From the NCBI RefSeq assembly GCF_049354825.1, contig NZ_CP186480.1, positions 1,984,001 through 2,048,000 on the forward strand: 64,000 nucleotides of DNA. The letters are read 5' to 3'. Below are positions 25,503 to 34,149 of this stretch, piece by piece. The DNA is from Novosphingobium sp049354825. Lineage in GTDB: Bacteria; Pseudomonadota; Alphaproteobacteria; Sphingomonadales; Sphingomonadaceae. Every line of letters starts with the position of its first letter. The stretch's first letter is position 1. The translations under genes and the position numbers were made by a program. The notes beneath the pieces are model-generated. The model saw only the letters and a list, made by a program, of their open reading frames with translations. It did not search any database and was not told where the DNA came from.

Positions 25503-26740
25503 TCGCGCAGGATCAGGTTGATCGGCCGCATCCGCCGCATGAAGAAGCCCTCGAAGTGCGGTTGTTCCGCATCGGGGTCGAGCCGGACGTCCGGGTAGCG
25601 ATCGAGCATCTGTTCGACGACCTCGCGCATCTCGACGCGGGCAAGCTGCGCACCCACGCAGGACCGGTTCCCGCGCCCGAAGGCGAGATGGTCGGTCGGC
25701 GCCCTTCGGTCCAGGTCGACATCGGCCGGACAGCCGTACTTTGCAGGGTCGCGATTTGCGGCGGCGTTGATCAGGAAGACGGTGTCGCCGGATCTGATCG
25801 GCACGCCCTCGATCTCGGTATCGGCGATGCAAATCCGATGGCGGAAGATCACGACGTCAAGCAATCGCATCCCTTCCTCGACCAGCGCGGTTACCGTCTT
25901 GCCGCGCTCCTCCCGAACCCGCTCCAGCACGCCGGGGCGGGTGAACAGCGTGTGGAGGATGTTGGCGATGCCGTAGACGGTGGTGTCCGATCCCGCGAAG
26001 TAGAGTTCGCGGCAGAGGCCGAGCGCCTTGTCCTCGTCCAGTTCGATTCCGAAGTCGGGCGCTTCGCGCCACACGCGGCTGAGAAAATCGTCGGCCGGCT
26101 CGTCGCGCCGCAGGCGCACATAGGGCAGCAGCACCGCGTTCAGTTCGGCCGACGCGGCCAGGGCGCGTTCACGCTGGTCTTCGTTGCGGTAGCCGGATTC
26201 GATCAGGCTGACGATCTCGTGATTGAGTTCGAGCAGGCGCTGCATCGCCGCCACATCGTCGTGCGGCATGCCCAGCATCGAGCAGATCACGCGCGGCGGA
26301 ATGGTGTCGGACAATTCGGCTACGGCCTCGATCCGTTTGGCGTCGCCCAGACGATCGAACGCCGCGTTGACGATCGGGACGACGTGGTTGACCCGGTAGC
26401 GTTCGATGTTCGCGGGCGACAGCAGCTTGAGGTGGAACTTGCGCAGCAGGTCGTGATCGGCGCCCTGGCTCAGCGTGATGTTGGCGCCGCCGCCCTTGAT
26501 CTGCTTCAGCGTCTCGGTGGCGTGGACATAGGCGTTGCCGAAGCGGCTTTCGTCGCGCTGCCCCGCGGCGACGTTGTCCCAGTCGTAGATCAGCCAGGCG
26601 CCGACGCTGTCATCCCACACCGGCCGGTTGCCGTTGACGCGCAGCGCTTCGAAGAAGGCGAACGGATCGCCCGCCCCCCTGAGACCCGCGACCGGGCATT
26701 TCGCGTCCGATTCGGCGATTGCGATCATCGTCTGCGGCAC
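25499..26740 (-). CDS. Cytochrome P450
   Basis: A 413-residue soluble bacterial P450. It shows the I-helix oxygen-activation motif AGSDTT (249-254), the K-helix ExxR in EEGMRLLD, and the haem loop FGRGNRSCVGAQLAR with Cys361 as thiolate ligand. It would insert oxygen into a hydrophobic substrate. No ferredoxin or reductase gene is present in the window. The start is GTG at 26740; an ATG four codons in is an alternative, and the ribosome site is weak for both. Operator copy 6 lies 16 bases upstream of the start. In the island it could hydroxylate the parent compound or form the epoxide for the epoxide hydrolase. Confidence 0.93.
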   Translation of the reverse strand: MPQTMIAIAESDAKCPVAGLRGAGDPFAFFEALRVNGNRPVWDDSVGAWLIYDWDNVAAGQRDESRFGNAYVHATETLKQIKGGGANITLSQGADHDLLRKFHLKLLSPANIERYRVNHVVPIVNAAFDRLGDAKRIEAVAELSDTIPPRVICSMLGMPHDDVAAMQRLLELNHEIVSLIESGYRNEDQRERALAASAELNAVLLPYVRLRRDEPADDFLSRVWREAPDFGIELDEDKALGLCRELYFAGSDTTVYGIANILHTLFTRPGVLERVREERGKTVTALVEEGMRLLDVVIFRHRICIADTEIEGVPIRSGDTVFLINAAANRDPAKYGCPADVDLDRRAPTDHLAFGRGNRSCVGAQLARVEMREVVEQMLDRYPDVRLDPDAEQPHFEGFFMRRMRPINLILRD

Positions 26741-26755
26741 CTTTCATTCCTATTC

Positions 26756-26770
26756 CCTAACGAATGGTAG
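26756..26770. promoter_or_regulatory. Candidate operator, island motif copy 6
   Basis: CCTAACGAATGGTAG, followed by AAAA, lies in the 56-base gap between the P450 start and the end of the NTF2-like gene. It matches the island motif at nearly all positions and would control the P450 promoter. Confidence 0.65.
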
Positions 26771-26796
26771 AAAATCTCCTGGGGCCTGGCAACCGC

Positions 26797-27261
26797 TCAT
26801 TGGATCTCGATTTCGGCAATCCGTTCCGCGAAGCGCCATCGTCCGTCGCTGCCGCGTTCGAACCGATCGCGGTAGCGTCCCGCCGCGACGATCCCCGCCC
26901 CGGCCGCCAGCTGGTCGACGCGCAGGAAACCGCTCGCTGCCGTCGCCCGGTCGCCGTCGAGGTCGACCCGCAACCCGCTGACGACATGCTTGTGCCACGC
27001 GGCAGGGGCGCAGCTGTGTTCGCGGATGAAGCTCGCGAGCGCGTCGCGCCCGGCATAGACGAGGTCAGCGCCCTCGCGCCGGGGGCGGCCGATCGAGCGC
27101 GCGATCAGCCCCTCGCGATAACGCAGGACATAGCGCGCGTCGGGCGTAAACAGGTCCAGCCACTGGTCGGCCTCGCCATAGTCGATGCAATGGCCGTAAT
27201 CGGCGACCACCCGCGCGACGGCCTGGTGATCGAGCAACGCGCGCAGGTCATCCGTCACCAC
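26797..27261 (-). CDS. NTF2-like (SnoaL-type) protein
   Basis: A 154-residue NTF2-fold protein, recognisable by VARVVADYGHCIDYGEADQWLDLFTPDA and later YRDRFERGSDGRWRFAERI. Such proteins with an early Tyr/His/Asp set often act as dehydratases or isomerases on cyclic substrates; function here is unassigned. Two adjacent GTG codons (27261 and 27258) can start it; the second overlaps the old yellow enzyme stop as GTGA, the pattern used widely in this region. It is the second and last gene of that operon. Confidence 0.75.
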   Translation of the reverse strand: MVTDDLRALLDHQAVARVVADYGHCIDYGEADQWLDLFTPDARYVLRYREGLIARSIGRPRREGADLVYAGRDALASFIREHSCAPAAWHKHVVSGLRVDLDGDRATAASGFLRVDQLAAGAGIVAAGRYRDRFERGSDGRWRFAERIAEIEIQ

Positions 27262-28358
27262 AGGGTGTCCAGGTGCTGCTTGGAAAACGGCTTGAGCGCT
27301 TCGAAGCGCGCGGTGCGGACTTTTTCCACCCAGGCCGGGTCGGTCAGCAGCGCGCGGCCAACCGCCACCAGGTCGTAGTCGCCGGCCGCGACCCCGTCCG
27401 CCAGCGGCTGGAGGTCGGCCGAAGGGTCGGCACCTTCGCCGATGTCACTGACCGACATCGCGCCGGTCAAGCCGACGCTGCCCACGGTGATGACTGGCTT
27501 GCCGAGCAGTTTCTTCATCCACCCCGCGAAATTGAGCGGGGAGCCGGGAAATTCCGGCTCCCAGAAGCGGCGCTGCGAACAGTGGAAGATGTCGACCCCG
27601 GCCTCGCTGATCGGCCGAAACACCGCTTCGAGCGCGGCCGGCGTTTTGGCCAGCCGCGCCGCGTAATCCTGCTGCTTCCACTGCGATACCCGCAGGATGA
27701 AAGGGAAATCGGGACCGATCGCTTGCCGGATCGCGGCGACGAGTCCGACCGCGAAGCGGGTGCGCCCGGCGGCATCGCCGCCGTAGCCGTCCTCGCGGGT
27801 GTTGAGCGCGTCCCACAGGAACTGGTCCATCAGGTATCCGTGCGCGCCGTGGACCTCGATCCCGTCGAAGCCGAGGTCGCGAGCGGCGACCGCGGCGCGC
27901 ACGAAACTGTCGACGATGGCGGCGATCTCGGCCTTGTCGCTGGGCGCGAACACGGCCTTGCCGCCCGGCTTGCGCAGGCCCGACGGGCTGGCGAAGGGCG
28001 TCTCGGGGTTGGGGATGTCCTGCGCCGGGTGACGCATCGCGCCGACGTGCCAGAGCTGCGGAACGATCCGCCCGCCGGCGTCGTGAACTTCGCCGACGAC
28101 GCGGCGCCAGCCTTCGATGGCGGCGCCGTGAAATGCCGGAGTCCGCGCCGAGTGCGACGACGCGGGATGGTCGACCGTGGTCCCCTCGGTCACGATCAGG
28201 CCGACGCCGTGCTCGGCGCGGCGGCGGTAGTAGGCGGCAACGTCGGGGCCGGGCACCTGGCCCGGCGACATCCACCGGGTCATCGGCGCCATCACGAAGC
28301 GGTTGGAGACCGCCAGGTCCTTGCAAGCGAACGGCTGGAAAAGAGCATCGAGGTTCAC
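27255..28358 (-). CDS. NADH:flavin oxidoreductase (old yellow enzyme family)
   Basis: A 367-residue FMN-dependent TIM-barrel enzyme. MAPMTRWMSPGQVPG near residue 25 is the FMN-contact strand, and HGAHGYLMDQFLW has the substrate-anion pair His170/His173 with Tyr175 as proton donor. It should reduce an activated C=C bond of an enone. The start is GTG at 28358 behind GGAG. Its place in the island next to a P450 suggests it handles an alpha,beta-unsaturated ketone intermediate. A perfect palindrome (28381-28400) lies upstream. Confidence 0.9.
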   Translation of the reverse strand: MNLDALFQPFACKDLAVSNRFVMAPMTRWMSPGQVPGPDVAAYYRRRAEHGVGLIVTEGTTVDHPASSHSARTPAFHGAAIEGWRRVVGEVHDAGGRIVPQLWHVGAMRHPAQDIPNPETPFASPSGLRKPGGKAVFAPSDKAEIAAIVDSFVRAAVAARDLGFDGIEVHGAHGYLMDQFLWDALNTREDGYGGDAAGRTRFAVGLVAAIRQAIGPDFPFILRVSQWKQQDYAARLAKTPAALEAVFRPISEAGVDIFHCSQRRFWEPEFPGSPLNFAGWMKKLLGKPVITVGSVGLTGAMSVSDIGEGADPSADLQPLADGVAAGDYDLVAVGRALLTDPAWVEKVRTARFEALKPFSKQHLDTLW

Positions 28359-28380
28359 ACGCGCACTCCGACGAGCTTAA

Positions 28381-28400
28381 ATTCAAACGTTAGTTTGAAT
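28381..28400. promoter_or_regulatory. Candidate operator, island motif copy 7 (perfect palindrome)
   Basis: ATTCAAAC-GTTA-GTTTGAAT is a perfect 8-bp inverted repeat, 22 bases before the old yellow enzyme start. The inner TCAAACGTTAGTTTG aligns with the island motif. The symmetry is what a dimeric TetR protein would need. It is the last motif copy; none is seen at promoters further right. Confidence 0.65.
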
Positions 28401-28448
28401 CCAGCCGCGAGGCAAGCGACCCAGGCGCCGAATGGGATTGCCGGCGCC

Positions 28449-30179
28449 CTAGCCGGGCCGGTCCTTCTTCCACGGCTTCTTGCCGCGCGGCGCGTGCGGG
28501 CGGTTGCCACCGCCGTGCGGACCCGGGCGCGGCCCGACCCGGTTCTGGCGCGGTCCCGGCGACTTGTAATCGGGCTCGTGCGATGCCTCGATCAGGACTT
28601 CGCCGCCGTCTTCGCTGTTCGAGGCCGTGCGGGCGACGGCGTCGGCGAAGCGGTCCGCGACAGTGCGCGGGACCTGGAAGTAGGTTTCCTGCGGGCCGAT
28701 GCGAATGGCGCCGACTTCGCCCCGCGTAATATGGCCGCGGCGGCACAGCAGCGGCAGGATCCAGCGCGGATCGGCGTTCTGGCGGCGCCCGATGTTCATC
28801 TTGAACCAGACGACATCGTCGAAACCTGGCCGGTGGGCGGCCTGCTGGGCTTCCTTGCGCGCTTCCGGGGTATTCTCGATCAGGTCCTCGGGCTGAGGCA
28901 TCGCCTGGCGGTGCGCGCGGACCAGGCTGGCGGCGATGTCCTCGGGGCTGCGTTGCTCCAGCAACTGCGCGGCCAGGGCGCGGTCCTCGTCGTCGAATTC
29001 GGCCGGCTCCAGCAGGGCAGCGATCAGCCGGGCGCGATCCTGCTCGCGGATCGCGGCGGCGGTCGGCGCGCCGATCCATTCGGCCTGGATCTTGGCACCG
29101 CGCAGCATCGCCTCGACCCGCTTGCGGCGCGGATAGGGCACGATGATGACCGCGGTGCCCTTCTTGCCGGCACGGCCGGTCCGGCCCGAGCGGTGCTGCA
29201 GCGTTTCGGCGTCGCGCGGCACCTCGACGTGAACGACGAGGCTGAGCGTGGGCAAATCGATCCCGCGGGCGGCCACGTCGGTCGCCACGCAGACGCGCGC
29301 GCGCCGGTCGCGCAACGCCTGCAGCGCCTGGTTGCGTTCGGACTGCGAATGTTCACCCGACAGCGCCACGACCGCGAAGCCGCGCTCCTGCAAGGTGGCA
29401 TGAAGCCGCCGCACGTTCTCACGCGTGGCGCAAAACAGCATCGCGGTGTCGGCCTCGTGAAAGCGCAGCAGGTTGACCACCGCCTGTTCGATCTCCGACG
29501 GCGAGACGGTGACCGCCTGGTACGTTATGTCGCCGTGCCCGCGATCGTCGCCGACGGTGGAGATACGCAGCGCGTCGGCCTGGTAGCGGCGCGCCAGGTT
29601 GGCGATCTGCGGCGGGATCGTGGCTGAGAACAACAGCGTGCGGCGGCCCTGCGGCGCGGCGTCCAGCAGCTCCTCCAGATCCTCGCGAAAGCCCATGTCG
29701 AGCATCTCGTCCGCCTCGTCGAGCACGACCGTGCGCAGCGCCGAGAGGTCGAGCGCGCCGCGCTCGAGGTGGTCGCGCAGCCGGCCGGGCGTGCCGACAA
29801 CGATGTGGCAGCCTGCCGCGAGCCGGCGGCGTTCCTGCGACGGGTCCATGCCGCCCACGCAGGGCGCGATGCGGACACCGGCCTTGCCGTAAAGCCACAG
29901 CAGTTCGCGGCTGACCTGCATGGCCAGTTCGCGCGTCGGCGCGATGACGAGCGAGAGCGGCGCGCCGGCGGGCCCGGCCTGGTCATTCGCGCCGAGCAGG
30001 CGGGGCGCCATGGCCAGCCCAAACGCCACCGTCTTGCCCGAACCGGTCTGGGCCGAAACAAGAAGATCACGTCCGTCGGCGGCAGGGTCGATGACCGCCT
30101 GCTGCACGGGGGTGAGGTCGCTGTAACCGCGTTCGGTCAGGGCTTCGCCGATGACCGGCGGGAGTGTTGAAAAGGGCAT
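28449..30179 (-). CDS. DEAD-box ATP-dependent RNA helicase with DbpA-type C-terminal domain
   Basis: A 576-residue helicase: SAQTGSGKT (Walker A), PTRELAMQV, TPGRLRDHL, DEADEMLD (motif II), SATIP (motif III), ATDVAARGIDLP and HRSGRTGRAGKKG (motif VI). A DbpA-like RNA-binding domain follows (FKMNIGRRQNADPRWILPLL, around 440-510), then a basic Gly/Pro/Arg-rich tail. It remodels RNA, probably in ribosome assembly or cold adaptation, in the cytoplasm. It is a stand-alone minus-strand gene and marks the end of the catabolic island. The exact paralogue (DeaD, DbpA or RhlE type) is uncertain. Confidence 0.93.
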   Translation of the reverse strand: MPFSTLPPVIGEALTERGYSDLTPVQQAVIDPAADGRDLLVSAQTGSGKTVAFGLAMAPRLLGANDQAGPAGAPLSLVIAPTRELAMQVSRELLWLYGKAGVRIAPCVGGMDPSQERRRLAAGCHIVVGTPGRLRDHLERGALDLSALRTVVLDEADEMLDMGFREDLEELLDAAPQGRRTLLFSATIPPQIANLARRYQADALRISTVGDDRGHGDITYQAVTVSPSEIEQAVVNLLRFHEADTAMLFCATRENVRRLHATLQERGFAVVALSGEHSQSERNQALQALRDRRARVCVATDVAARGIDLPTLSLVVHVEVPRDAETLQHRSGRTGRAGKKGTAVIIVPYPRRKRVEAMLRGAKIQAEWIGAPTAAAIREQDRARLIAALLEPAEFDDEDRALAAQLLEQRSPEDIAASLVRAHRQAMPQPEDLIENTPEARKEAQQAAHRPGFDDVVWFKMNIGRRQNADPRWILPLLCRRGHITRGEVGAIRIGPQETYFQVPRTVADRFADAVARTASNSEDGGEVLIEASHEPDYKSPGPRQNRVGPRPGPHGGGNRPHAPRGKKPWKKDRPG

Positions 30180-30266
30180 TAGCGGCCCGTTAGGCCAAAA
30201 TGGCGCAAATAGCCCGCGATTCCTTAACGCGGCCGCAGCGCGCCTGGCGCGGGCGCGTAACCGCGC

Positions 30267-31409
30267 CTATCGGCTACGTCCGCGGGCACCGATATCCCAG
30301 ATATCGACCAGCGTATCGCCGCTGATGACGTGGTAGCTGTCGTAGAGGTTCACCGTGGGGTCGCAGTGCGGCACCGTCAGTGTCACGGCCTCGCCGGGGC
30401 GCAGGCTGACGCCGATGCCCCGCTCATGCAGCGCGGCGTGCTCGTCCCCCATGAAAACGAATCGCGCGTCGCGGCGCGCGCCGAGGACCGAGGCCTCGCC
30501 GCCGTCGGTCGACAGCGCCTTGAAGCCGGCGTCGATTGTGACGAGGTCGGCGTGGTTGGCACTGACCACGCGCGTGTCGACCATGAGGGCAGTCTCGAAC
30601 GGGCAGCCGGCGCCGTCGCCCGTCAGGTCGCTATCGCTGTATTGCCGGTCCATGAAAACATAGGAGCCAGGCTGGCACTCGGTCATGACGCCAAGTTCCA
30701 GGTCGATCAGGTGCGTGCCCGTGCCCGACCCGCTGACGATCCCGGGCGCAAAACCGGCTTCCGCCAGCGCGGCGATGACCGATCGCAGATAGGCGGTCAG
30801 GTCCGCGACCGCGGCGCGGCGGTCGGTGAACGACGGGATGTGCTGCTGCGGCCCGCAGTAGAACTGCACCCCGCGCAGGCGCAGGTTGGACAGGCTCGCG
30901 ATCGTCCGCGCCAGCGCTACCGCGTCCCCCGCACTGGCCACGCCCGTGCGGTGGCTGCCGGGGTCGATGTCGATCAGCACGTCGAGGACGGCGCCGCTTG
31001 CCGCCAGCGCGGCATCGGTCCGCGCGGCAACGAGCGGATCGTCGAGCGTCGCGATCGTCGTCGGGGCGGCCTCCGCCAGCGCCGCCAGCCGGTCGATCGC
31101 CATCGGGCTGGCAACGGGCGACGTGATCAGCAGGTTGTCGATTCCCCCGGCGGCGAGAACCTCAGCCTCGCCGATCTTGGCGCAGCAAATGCCCGTCGCT
31201 CCGGCGGCCATCTGCAGGCGGGCGATCTCGACGCTCTTGTGCGTCTTGGCGTGGGGGCGAAGGGCGACGCCGGCCGCGCGCATCGTCGCCGCCATCGCGG
31301 CGATGTTTCGTGTCAGCGCCGCCAGGTCAACGATCAGAGCCGGGGTGTTCAGCGCCGTGCGCGATCCCTGCTGCCCGATCAAGCGGGCGTGGAGTTCGCG
31401 GTCGTTCAC
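30267..31409 (-). CDS. DSD1 family PLP enzyme (D-threonine aldolase / D-serine dehydratase-like)
   Basis: A 380-residue fold-type III PLP enzyme. TPALIVDLAAL opens the alanine-racemase-like barrel, RPHAKTHKS (residues 51-59) holds the PLP lysine, and the C-terminal PHCDPTVNLYDSYHVI has the His/Cys metal-site residues of the D-serine dehydratase-like domain. It should cleave or dehydrate a D-beta-hydroxy amino acid. The start is GTG at 31409. It is the last gene of the valine operon, 22 bases after mmsB, which is not its usual context. Confidence 0.85.
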   Translation of the reverse strand: MNDRELHARLIGQQGSRTALNTPALIVDLAALTRNIAAMAATMRAAGVALRPHAKTHKSVEIARLQMAAGATGICCAKIGEAEVLAAGGIDNLLITSPVASPMAIDRLAALAEAAPTTIATLDDPLVAARTDAALAASGAVLDVLIDIDPGSHRTGVASAGDAVALARTIASLSNLRLRGVQFYCGPQQHIPSFTDRRAAVADLTAYLRSVIAALAEAGFAPGIVSGSGTGTHLIDLELGVMTECQPGSYVFMDRQYSDSDLTGDGAGCPFETALMVDTRVVSANHADLVTIDAGFKALSTDGGEASVLGARRDARFVFMGDEHAALHERGIGVSLRPGEAVTLTVPHCDPTVNLYDSYHVISGDTLVDIWDIGARGRSR

Positions 31410-31431
31410 CGCGCGCCTACCCCGCGCGGCG

Positions 31432-32301
31432 TCAAAGCGTGCGGATCACGCTGGAGAAATCCTCGCCCCCGTGCCCGGCGGCATCGTGCGCCTCGTAAAG
31501 CTCCTCGGCCCGCTGGCCGAGCGGGACGCTGGCGCCGGCATCCTGCGCGGCGGCGACCGCAAGCTTGAGGTCCTTGAGCATCAGCGCGGTGGCAAAGCCG
31601 CCCTGGAAATCGTTGTCGGCCGGGCTTTGCGGGCCGACCCCCGGGACCGGGCAGTAGCTGGTCATCGACCAGGACTGGCCGCTGGCCTTGCTCGAGATGT
31701 CGTAGAAGACCTGGCTGTCGAGGCCCAGCTTCTGCGCCAGGGCGAAGGCCTCGCACGTCACCAGCATCGTCGCGCCCAGGATCATGTTGTTGCAGATCTT
31801 GGCCGCTTGTCCGGCGCCGGCCGCACCGGCGTGGATCACTGCCTTGCCCATCTTCGCCAGGATCGGCTCGGCGCGGGCAAAGGCATCGTCGGAGCCGCCG
31901 ACCATGAAGGTCAGCGTGCCGCCGTTCGCTGCCGCGATCCCGCCCGAAACCGGAGCGTCGACCATCGCGTAACCCGCCGCGGCCGCTTGCCCGGCAACCC
32001 GCTTTGCGGTGGCGACGTCGATGGTCGAGCAATCGAGCAGCAACGCGTCGGTCGGCGCATGGCCGATGACATCGCCGCCATAAACGGTCTCCACGATCTT
32101 GCCATTGGGCAGCATCGTCACGACGGCCTCTGCACCGGCCACGGCTTCACGGATCGAGCCGGCCGTCGCGGCACCGTTTTCGCGCGCGCGGGCGGCGGCT
32201 TCCGCGCTCAAGTCGAAGGCGCGCACCTCGTGCCCGGCCTTGACCAGGTTCGCGGCCATGCCGCCGCCCATGTTGCCCAGCCCGATGAACGCGATCTTCA
32301 T
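31432..32301 (-). CDS. mmsB: 3-hydroxyisobutyrate dehydrogenase
   Basis: A 289-residue beta-hydroxyacid dehydrogenase: GLGNMG NAD loop at 7-12, substrate loop DAPVSGG at 115-121, and catalytic Lys168 in QAAKICNNM. It oxidises 3-hydroxyisobutyrate to methylmalonate semialdehyde in valine breakdown. The assignment is firm because enoyl-CoA hydratase, 3-hydroxyisobutyryl-CoA hydrolase and methylmalonate-semialdehyde dehydrogenase genes lie in the same operon. Confidence 0.93.
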   Translation of the reverse strand: MKIAFIGLGNMGGGMAANLVKAGHEVRAFDLSAEAAARARENGAATAGSIREAVAGAEAVVTMLPNGKIVETVYGGDVIGHAPTDALLLDCSTIDVATAKRVAGQAAAAGYAMVDAPVSGGIAAANGGTLTFMVGGSDDAFARAEPILAKMGKAVIHAGAAGAGQAAKICNNMILGATMLVTCEAFALAQKLGLDSQVFYDISSKASGQSWSMTSYCPVPGVGPQSPADNDFQGGFATALMLKDLKLAVAAAQDAGASVPLGQRAEELYEAHDAAGHGGEDFSSVIRTL

Positions 32302-32302
32302 G

Positions 32303-33085
32303 TCAGTTTCCCTTCCACACGCCGGGGCGCTTTTCGATGAACGCCGCCATGCCCTCGCGCTTGTCCTCGGTGCCCGCCAGGACCTGGAAAATACGCCGTT
32401 CGATCAGCAGCCCCTGGTCCAGGGTGGTCTCAAACGCGGCGTTGACCATTTCCTTGTTGGCGATGGCGGCGAGCGGCGGCATCGCCGCGATCTCGGCGGC
32501 GGTCCTGAGCGCATCCTCGACCAGCGAGGACAGCGGGACCACGCGCGCGACCAGGCCCGAGCGCTCGGCCTCGGCGGCGTCCATCATCCGCCCGGTCAGG
32601 CACATTTCCATCGCCTTGGCCTTGCCGATCGCGCGGGTCAGGCGCTGGCTGCCGCCCATCCCGGGGGCGACGCCGAGCTTGATCTCGGGCTGGCCGAAGC
32701 GCGCGTTTTCCGATGCGATGATGAAGTCCGCCATCATCGCCAGTTCGCACCCGCCGCCCAGCGCGAAGCCGTTGACCGCGGCGATCCACGGCTTGCGCGT
32801 GGTCTTGACCAGGTGGCTGGTCCAGCGCGCGAAGAAGTCCTCGGCGTAAAAGGCACTGGCCGCCTTGTCGCTCATCTCCTTGATGTCGGCACCGGCGGCA
32901 AAGGCCTTTTCGCCCGCGCCGGTCAGCACCGCGCAGCGCTGGCCGGGGTCGGTCTCGAACGCCGCGAAGGCCGCCACCAGGTCCTCGCAAACCTGGGAAT
33001 TCAGCGCGTTCAGGGCCTGCGGACGGTTCAGCGTAACCAGCGTCACTGCGCCGCGCTGCTCTACCGTGATCGTCTCGTAGGTCAT
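32303..33085 (-). CDS. Enoyl-CoA hydratase (methacrylyl-CoA hydration)
   Basis: A 260-residue crotonase with KAFAAGADIKEM for the oxyanion loop, ALGGGCELAMMAD and FGQPEIKLGVAPGMGGSQRL carrying the two catalytic Glu residues. In this operon it probably hydrates methacrylyl-CoA to 3-hydroxyisobutyryl-CoA; sequence alone would also allow crotonyl-CoA. The ATG at 33085 overlaps the stop of the hydrolase gene by 4 bases, and mmsB starts 1 base after its stop. Confidence 0.92.
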   Translation of the reverse strand: MTYETITVEQRGAVTLVTLNRPQALNALNSQVCEDLVAAFAAFETDPGQRCAVLTGAGEKAFAAGADIKEMSDKAASAFYAEDFFARWTSHLVKTTRKPWIAAVNGFALGGGCELAMMADFIIASENARFGQPEIKLGVAPGMGGSQRLTRAIGKAKAMEMCLTGRMMDAAEAERSGLVARVVPLSSLVEDALRTAAEIAAMPPLAAIANKEMVNAAFETTLDQGLLIERRIFQVLAGTEDKREGMAAFIEKRPGVWKGN

Positions 33086-34149
33086 AGCGGGGTCCATTCC
33101 TCGTTGGCGGGCAGATCGGCGAAGATCGCGTCGATCATGTCGTCGCTCACGCCTTCGGGCGCGGCGGGATTCCAGGCCGGATCGCCGGTCTTGTCGACGA
33201 TCAGCGCACGCACGCCCTCGGCGAAATCGGGCCGCGCCAGCACGCGGCTGCCGACGCGGTACTCCATCGCCATCTCGTCGCACAAATGGTTCAACCTGCG
33301 GCTTTCGCCCAGCAGTCGCAGCGATACCTTGCAGCTTTGCGGACTCTTGGCGCGCAGGGTCGACAACGTTGTACCGGCGAACGCGCTGTCGTCGGCGGCA
33401 AGCGCTGCCAGGATGTCCTCATAACGGTCCGAGGCGAACAGCCGGTCGATCGCCTCGGCGTGCTCGGCGATGGGGGGCGCGGTCGGCACGGCGGCAAGGG
33501 CGCCGAGGACGGTTTCGATCGCCGCGCCGGCGGCGATGCGGCGCTTCGCCTCGGGCAGGCTGGCGGCGGCGAGGTAATGCGTGGCGAGCCCGGCCCAGAG
33601 GCACTCCGCCCCGTCGAGCCTGGCCCCGGTCAGCGCAAGGTATTCGCCCAGCCGGCCGGGCAGGCGCGACAAGTACCAGCCGCCGCCGACGTCCGGGAAC
33701 AGGCCGATGCCGGTTTCGGGCATGGCCAGTCGCGTGTTTTCGGTGGCGACGCGGAAGCGGGCCGGCTGGCTGATGCCCACACCGCCGCCCATCGTGATCC
33801 CGTCCATGAAGGCGACCACCGGCTTGGGGTATTCGAACAGCAGGTGGTTGAGGCGGTATTCGTCGAAGAAGAACCGCCGCCCCGAAACGCCGCCGTCGTT
33901 CAGCGCCGATGTGCGCAGCAAGGCGATATCGCCGCCGGCACAGAACCCGCGCGAAAGCTTCGGATCGCCGTCGGGCGACGGCGCATGGTCGATCAGGACC
34001 GCGCCGACACCCGCGTCGTCCCGCCAGGCCAGCAGCGCCGCGGTCATCGCTGCAACCATCTCGAGCGTCAGCGCGTGGATCGCCTTGGGGCGGTTCAGCG
34101 AAAGATGCCCGACCGCGCCATCGCGGCGGGCCATGATGTGGTCAGTCAT
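33082..34149 (-). CDS. 3-hydroxyisobutyryl-CoA hydrolase
   Basis: A 355-residue crotonase-fold thioesterase with the family's RGFCAGGDI loop, MGGGVGIS and MPETGIGLFPDVGGGWYLSR, plus the extra C-terminal helical part that sets hydrolases apart from hydratases. It releases free 3-hydroxyisobutyrate from its CoA ester for mmsB. It is linked by 4-bp overlaps both to the enoyl-CoA hydratase downstream and to the small membrane protein upstream. Confidence 0.93.
   Translation of the reverse strand: MTDHIMARRDGAVGHLSLNRPKAIHALTLEMVAAMTAALLAWRDDAGVGAVLIDHAPSPDGDPKLSRGFCAGGDIALLRTSALNDGGVSGRRFFFDEYRLNHLLFEYPKPVVAFMDGITMGGGVGISQPARFRVATENTRLAMPETGIGLFPDVGGGWYLSRLPGRLGEYLALTGARLDGAECLWAGLATHYLAAASLPEAKRRIAAGAAIETVLGALAAVPTAPPIAEHAEAIDRLFASDRYEDILAALAADDSAFAGTTLSTLRAKSPQSCKVSLRLLGESRRLNHLCDEMAMEYRVGSRVLARPDFAEGVRALIVDKTGDPAWNPAAPEGVSDDMIDAIFADLPANEEWTPL

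Noticed and set aside
27273..29627. A 784-codon plus-strand frame through the old yellow enzyme and helicase genes
   Set aside because: Both genes beneath it have intact family motifs on the minus strand, and the frame crosses their boundary without regard to either.
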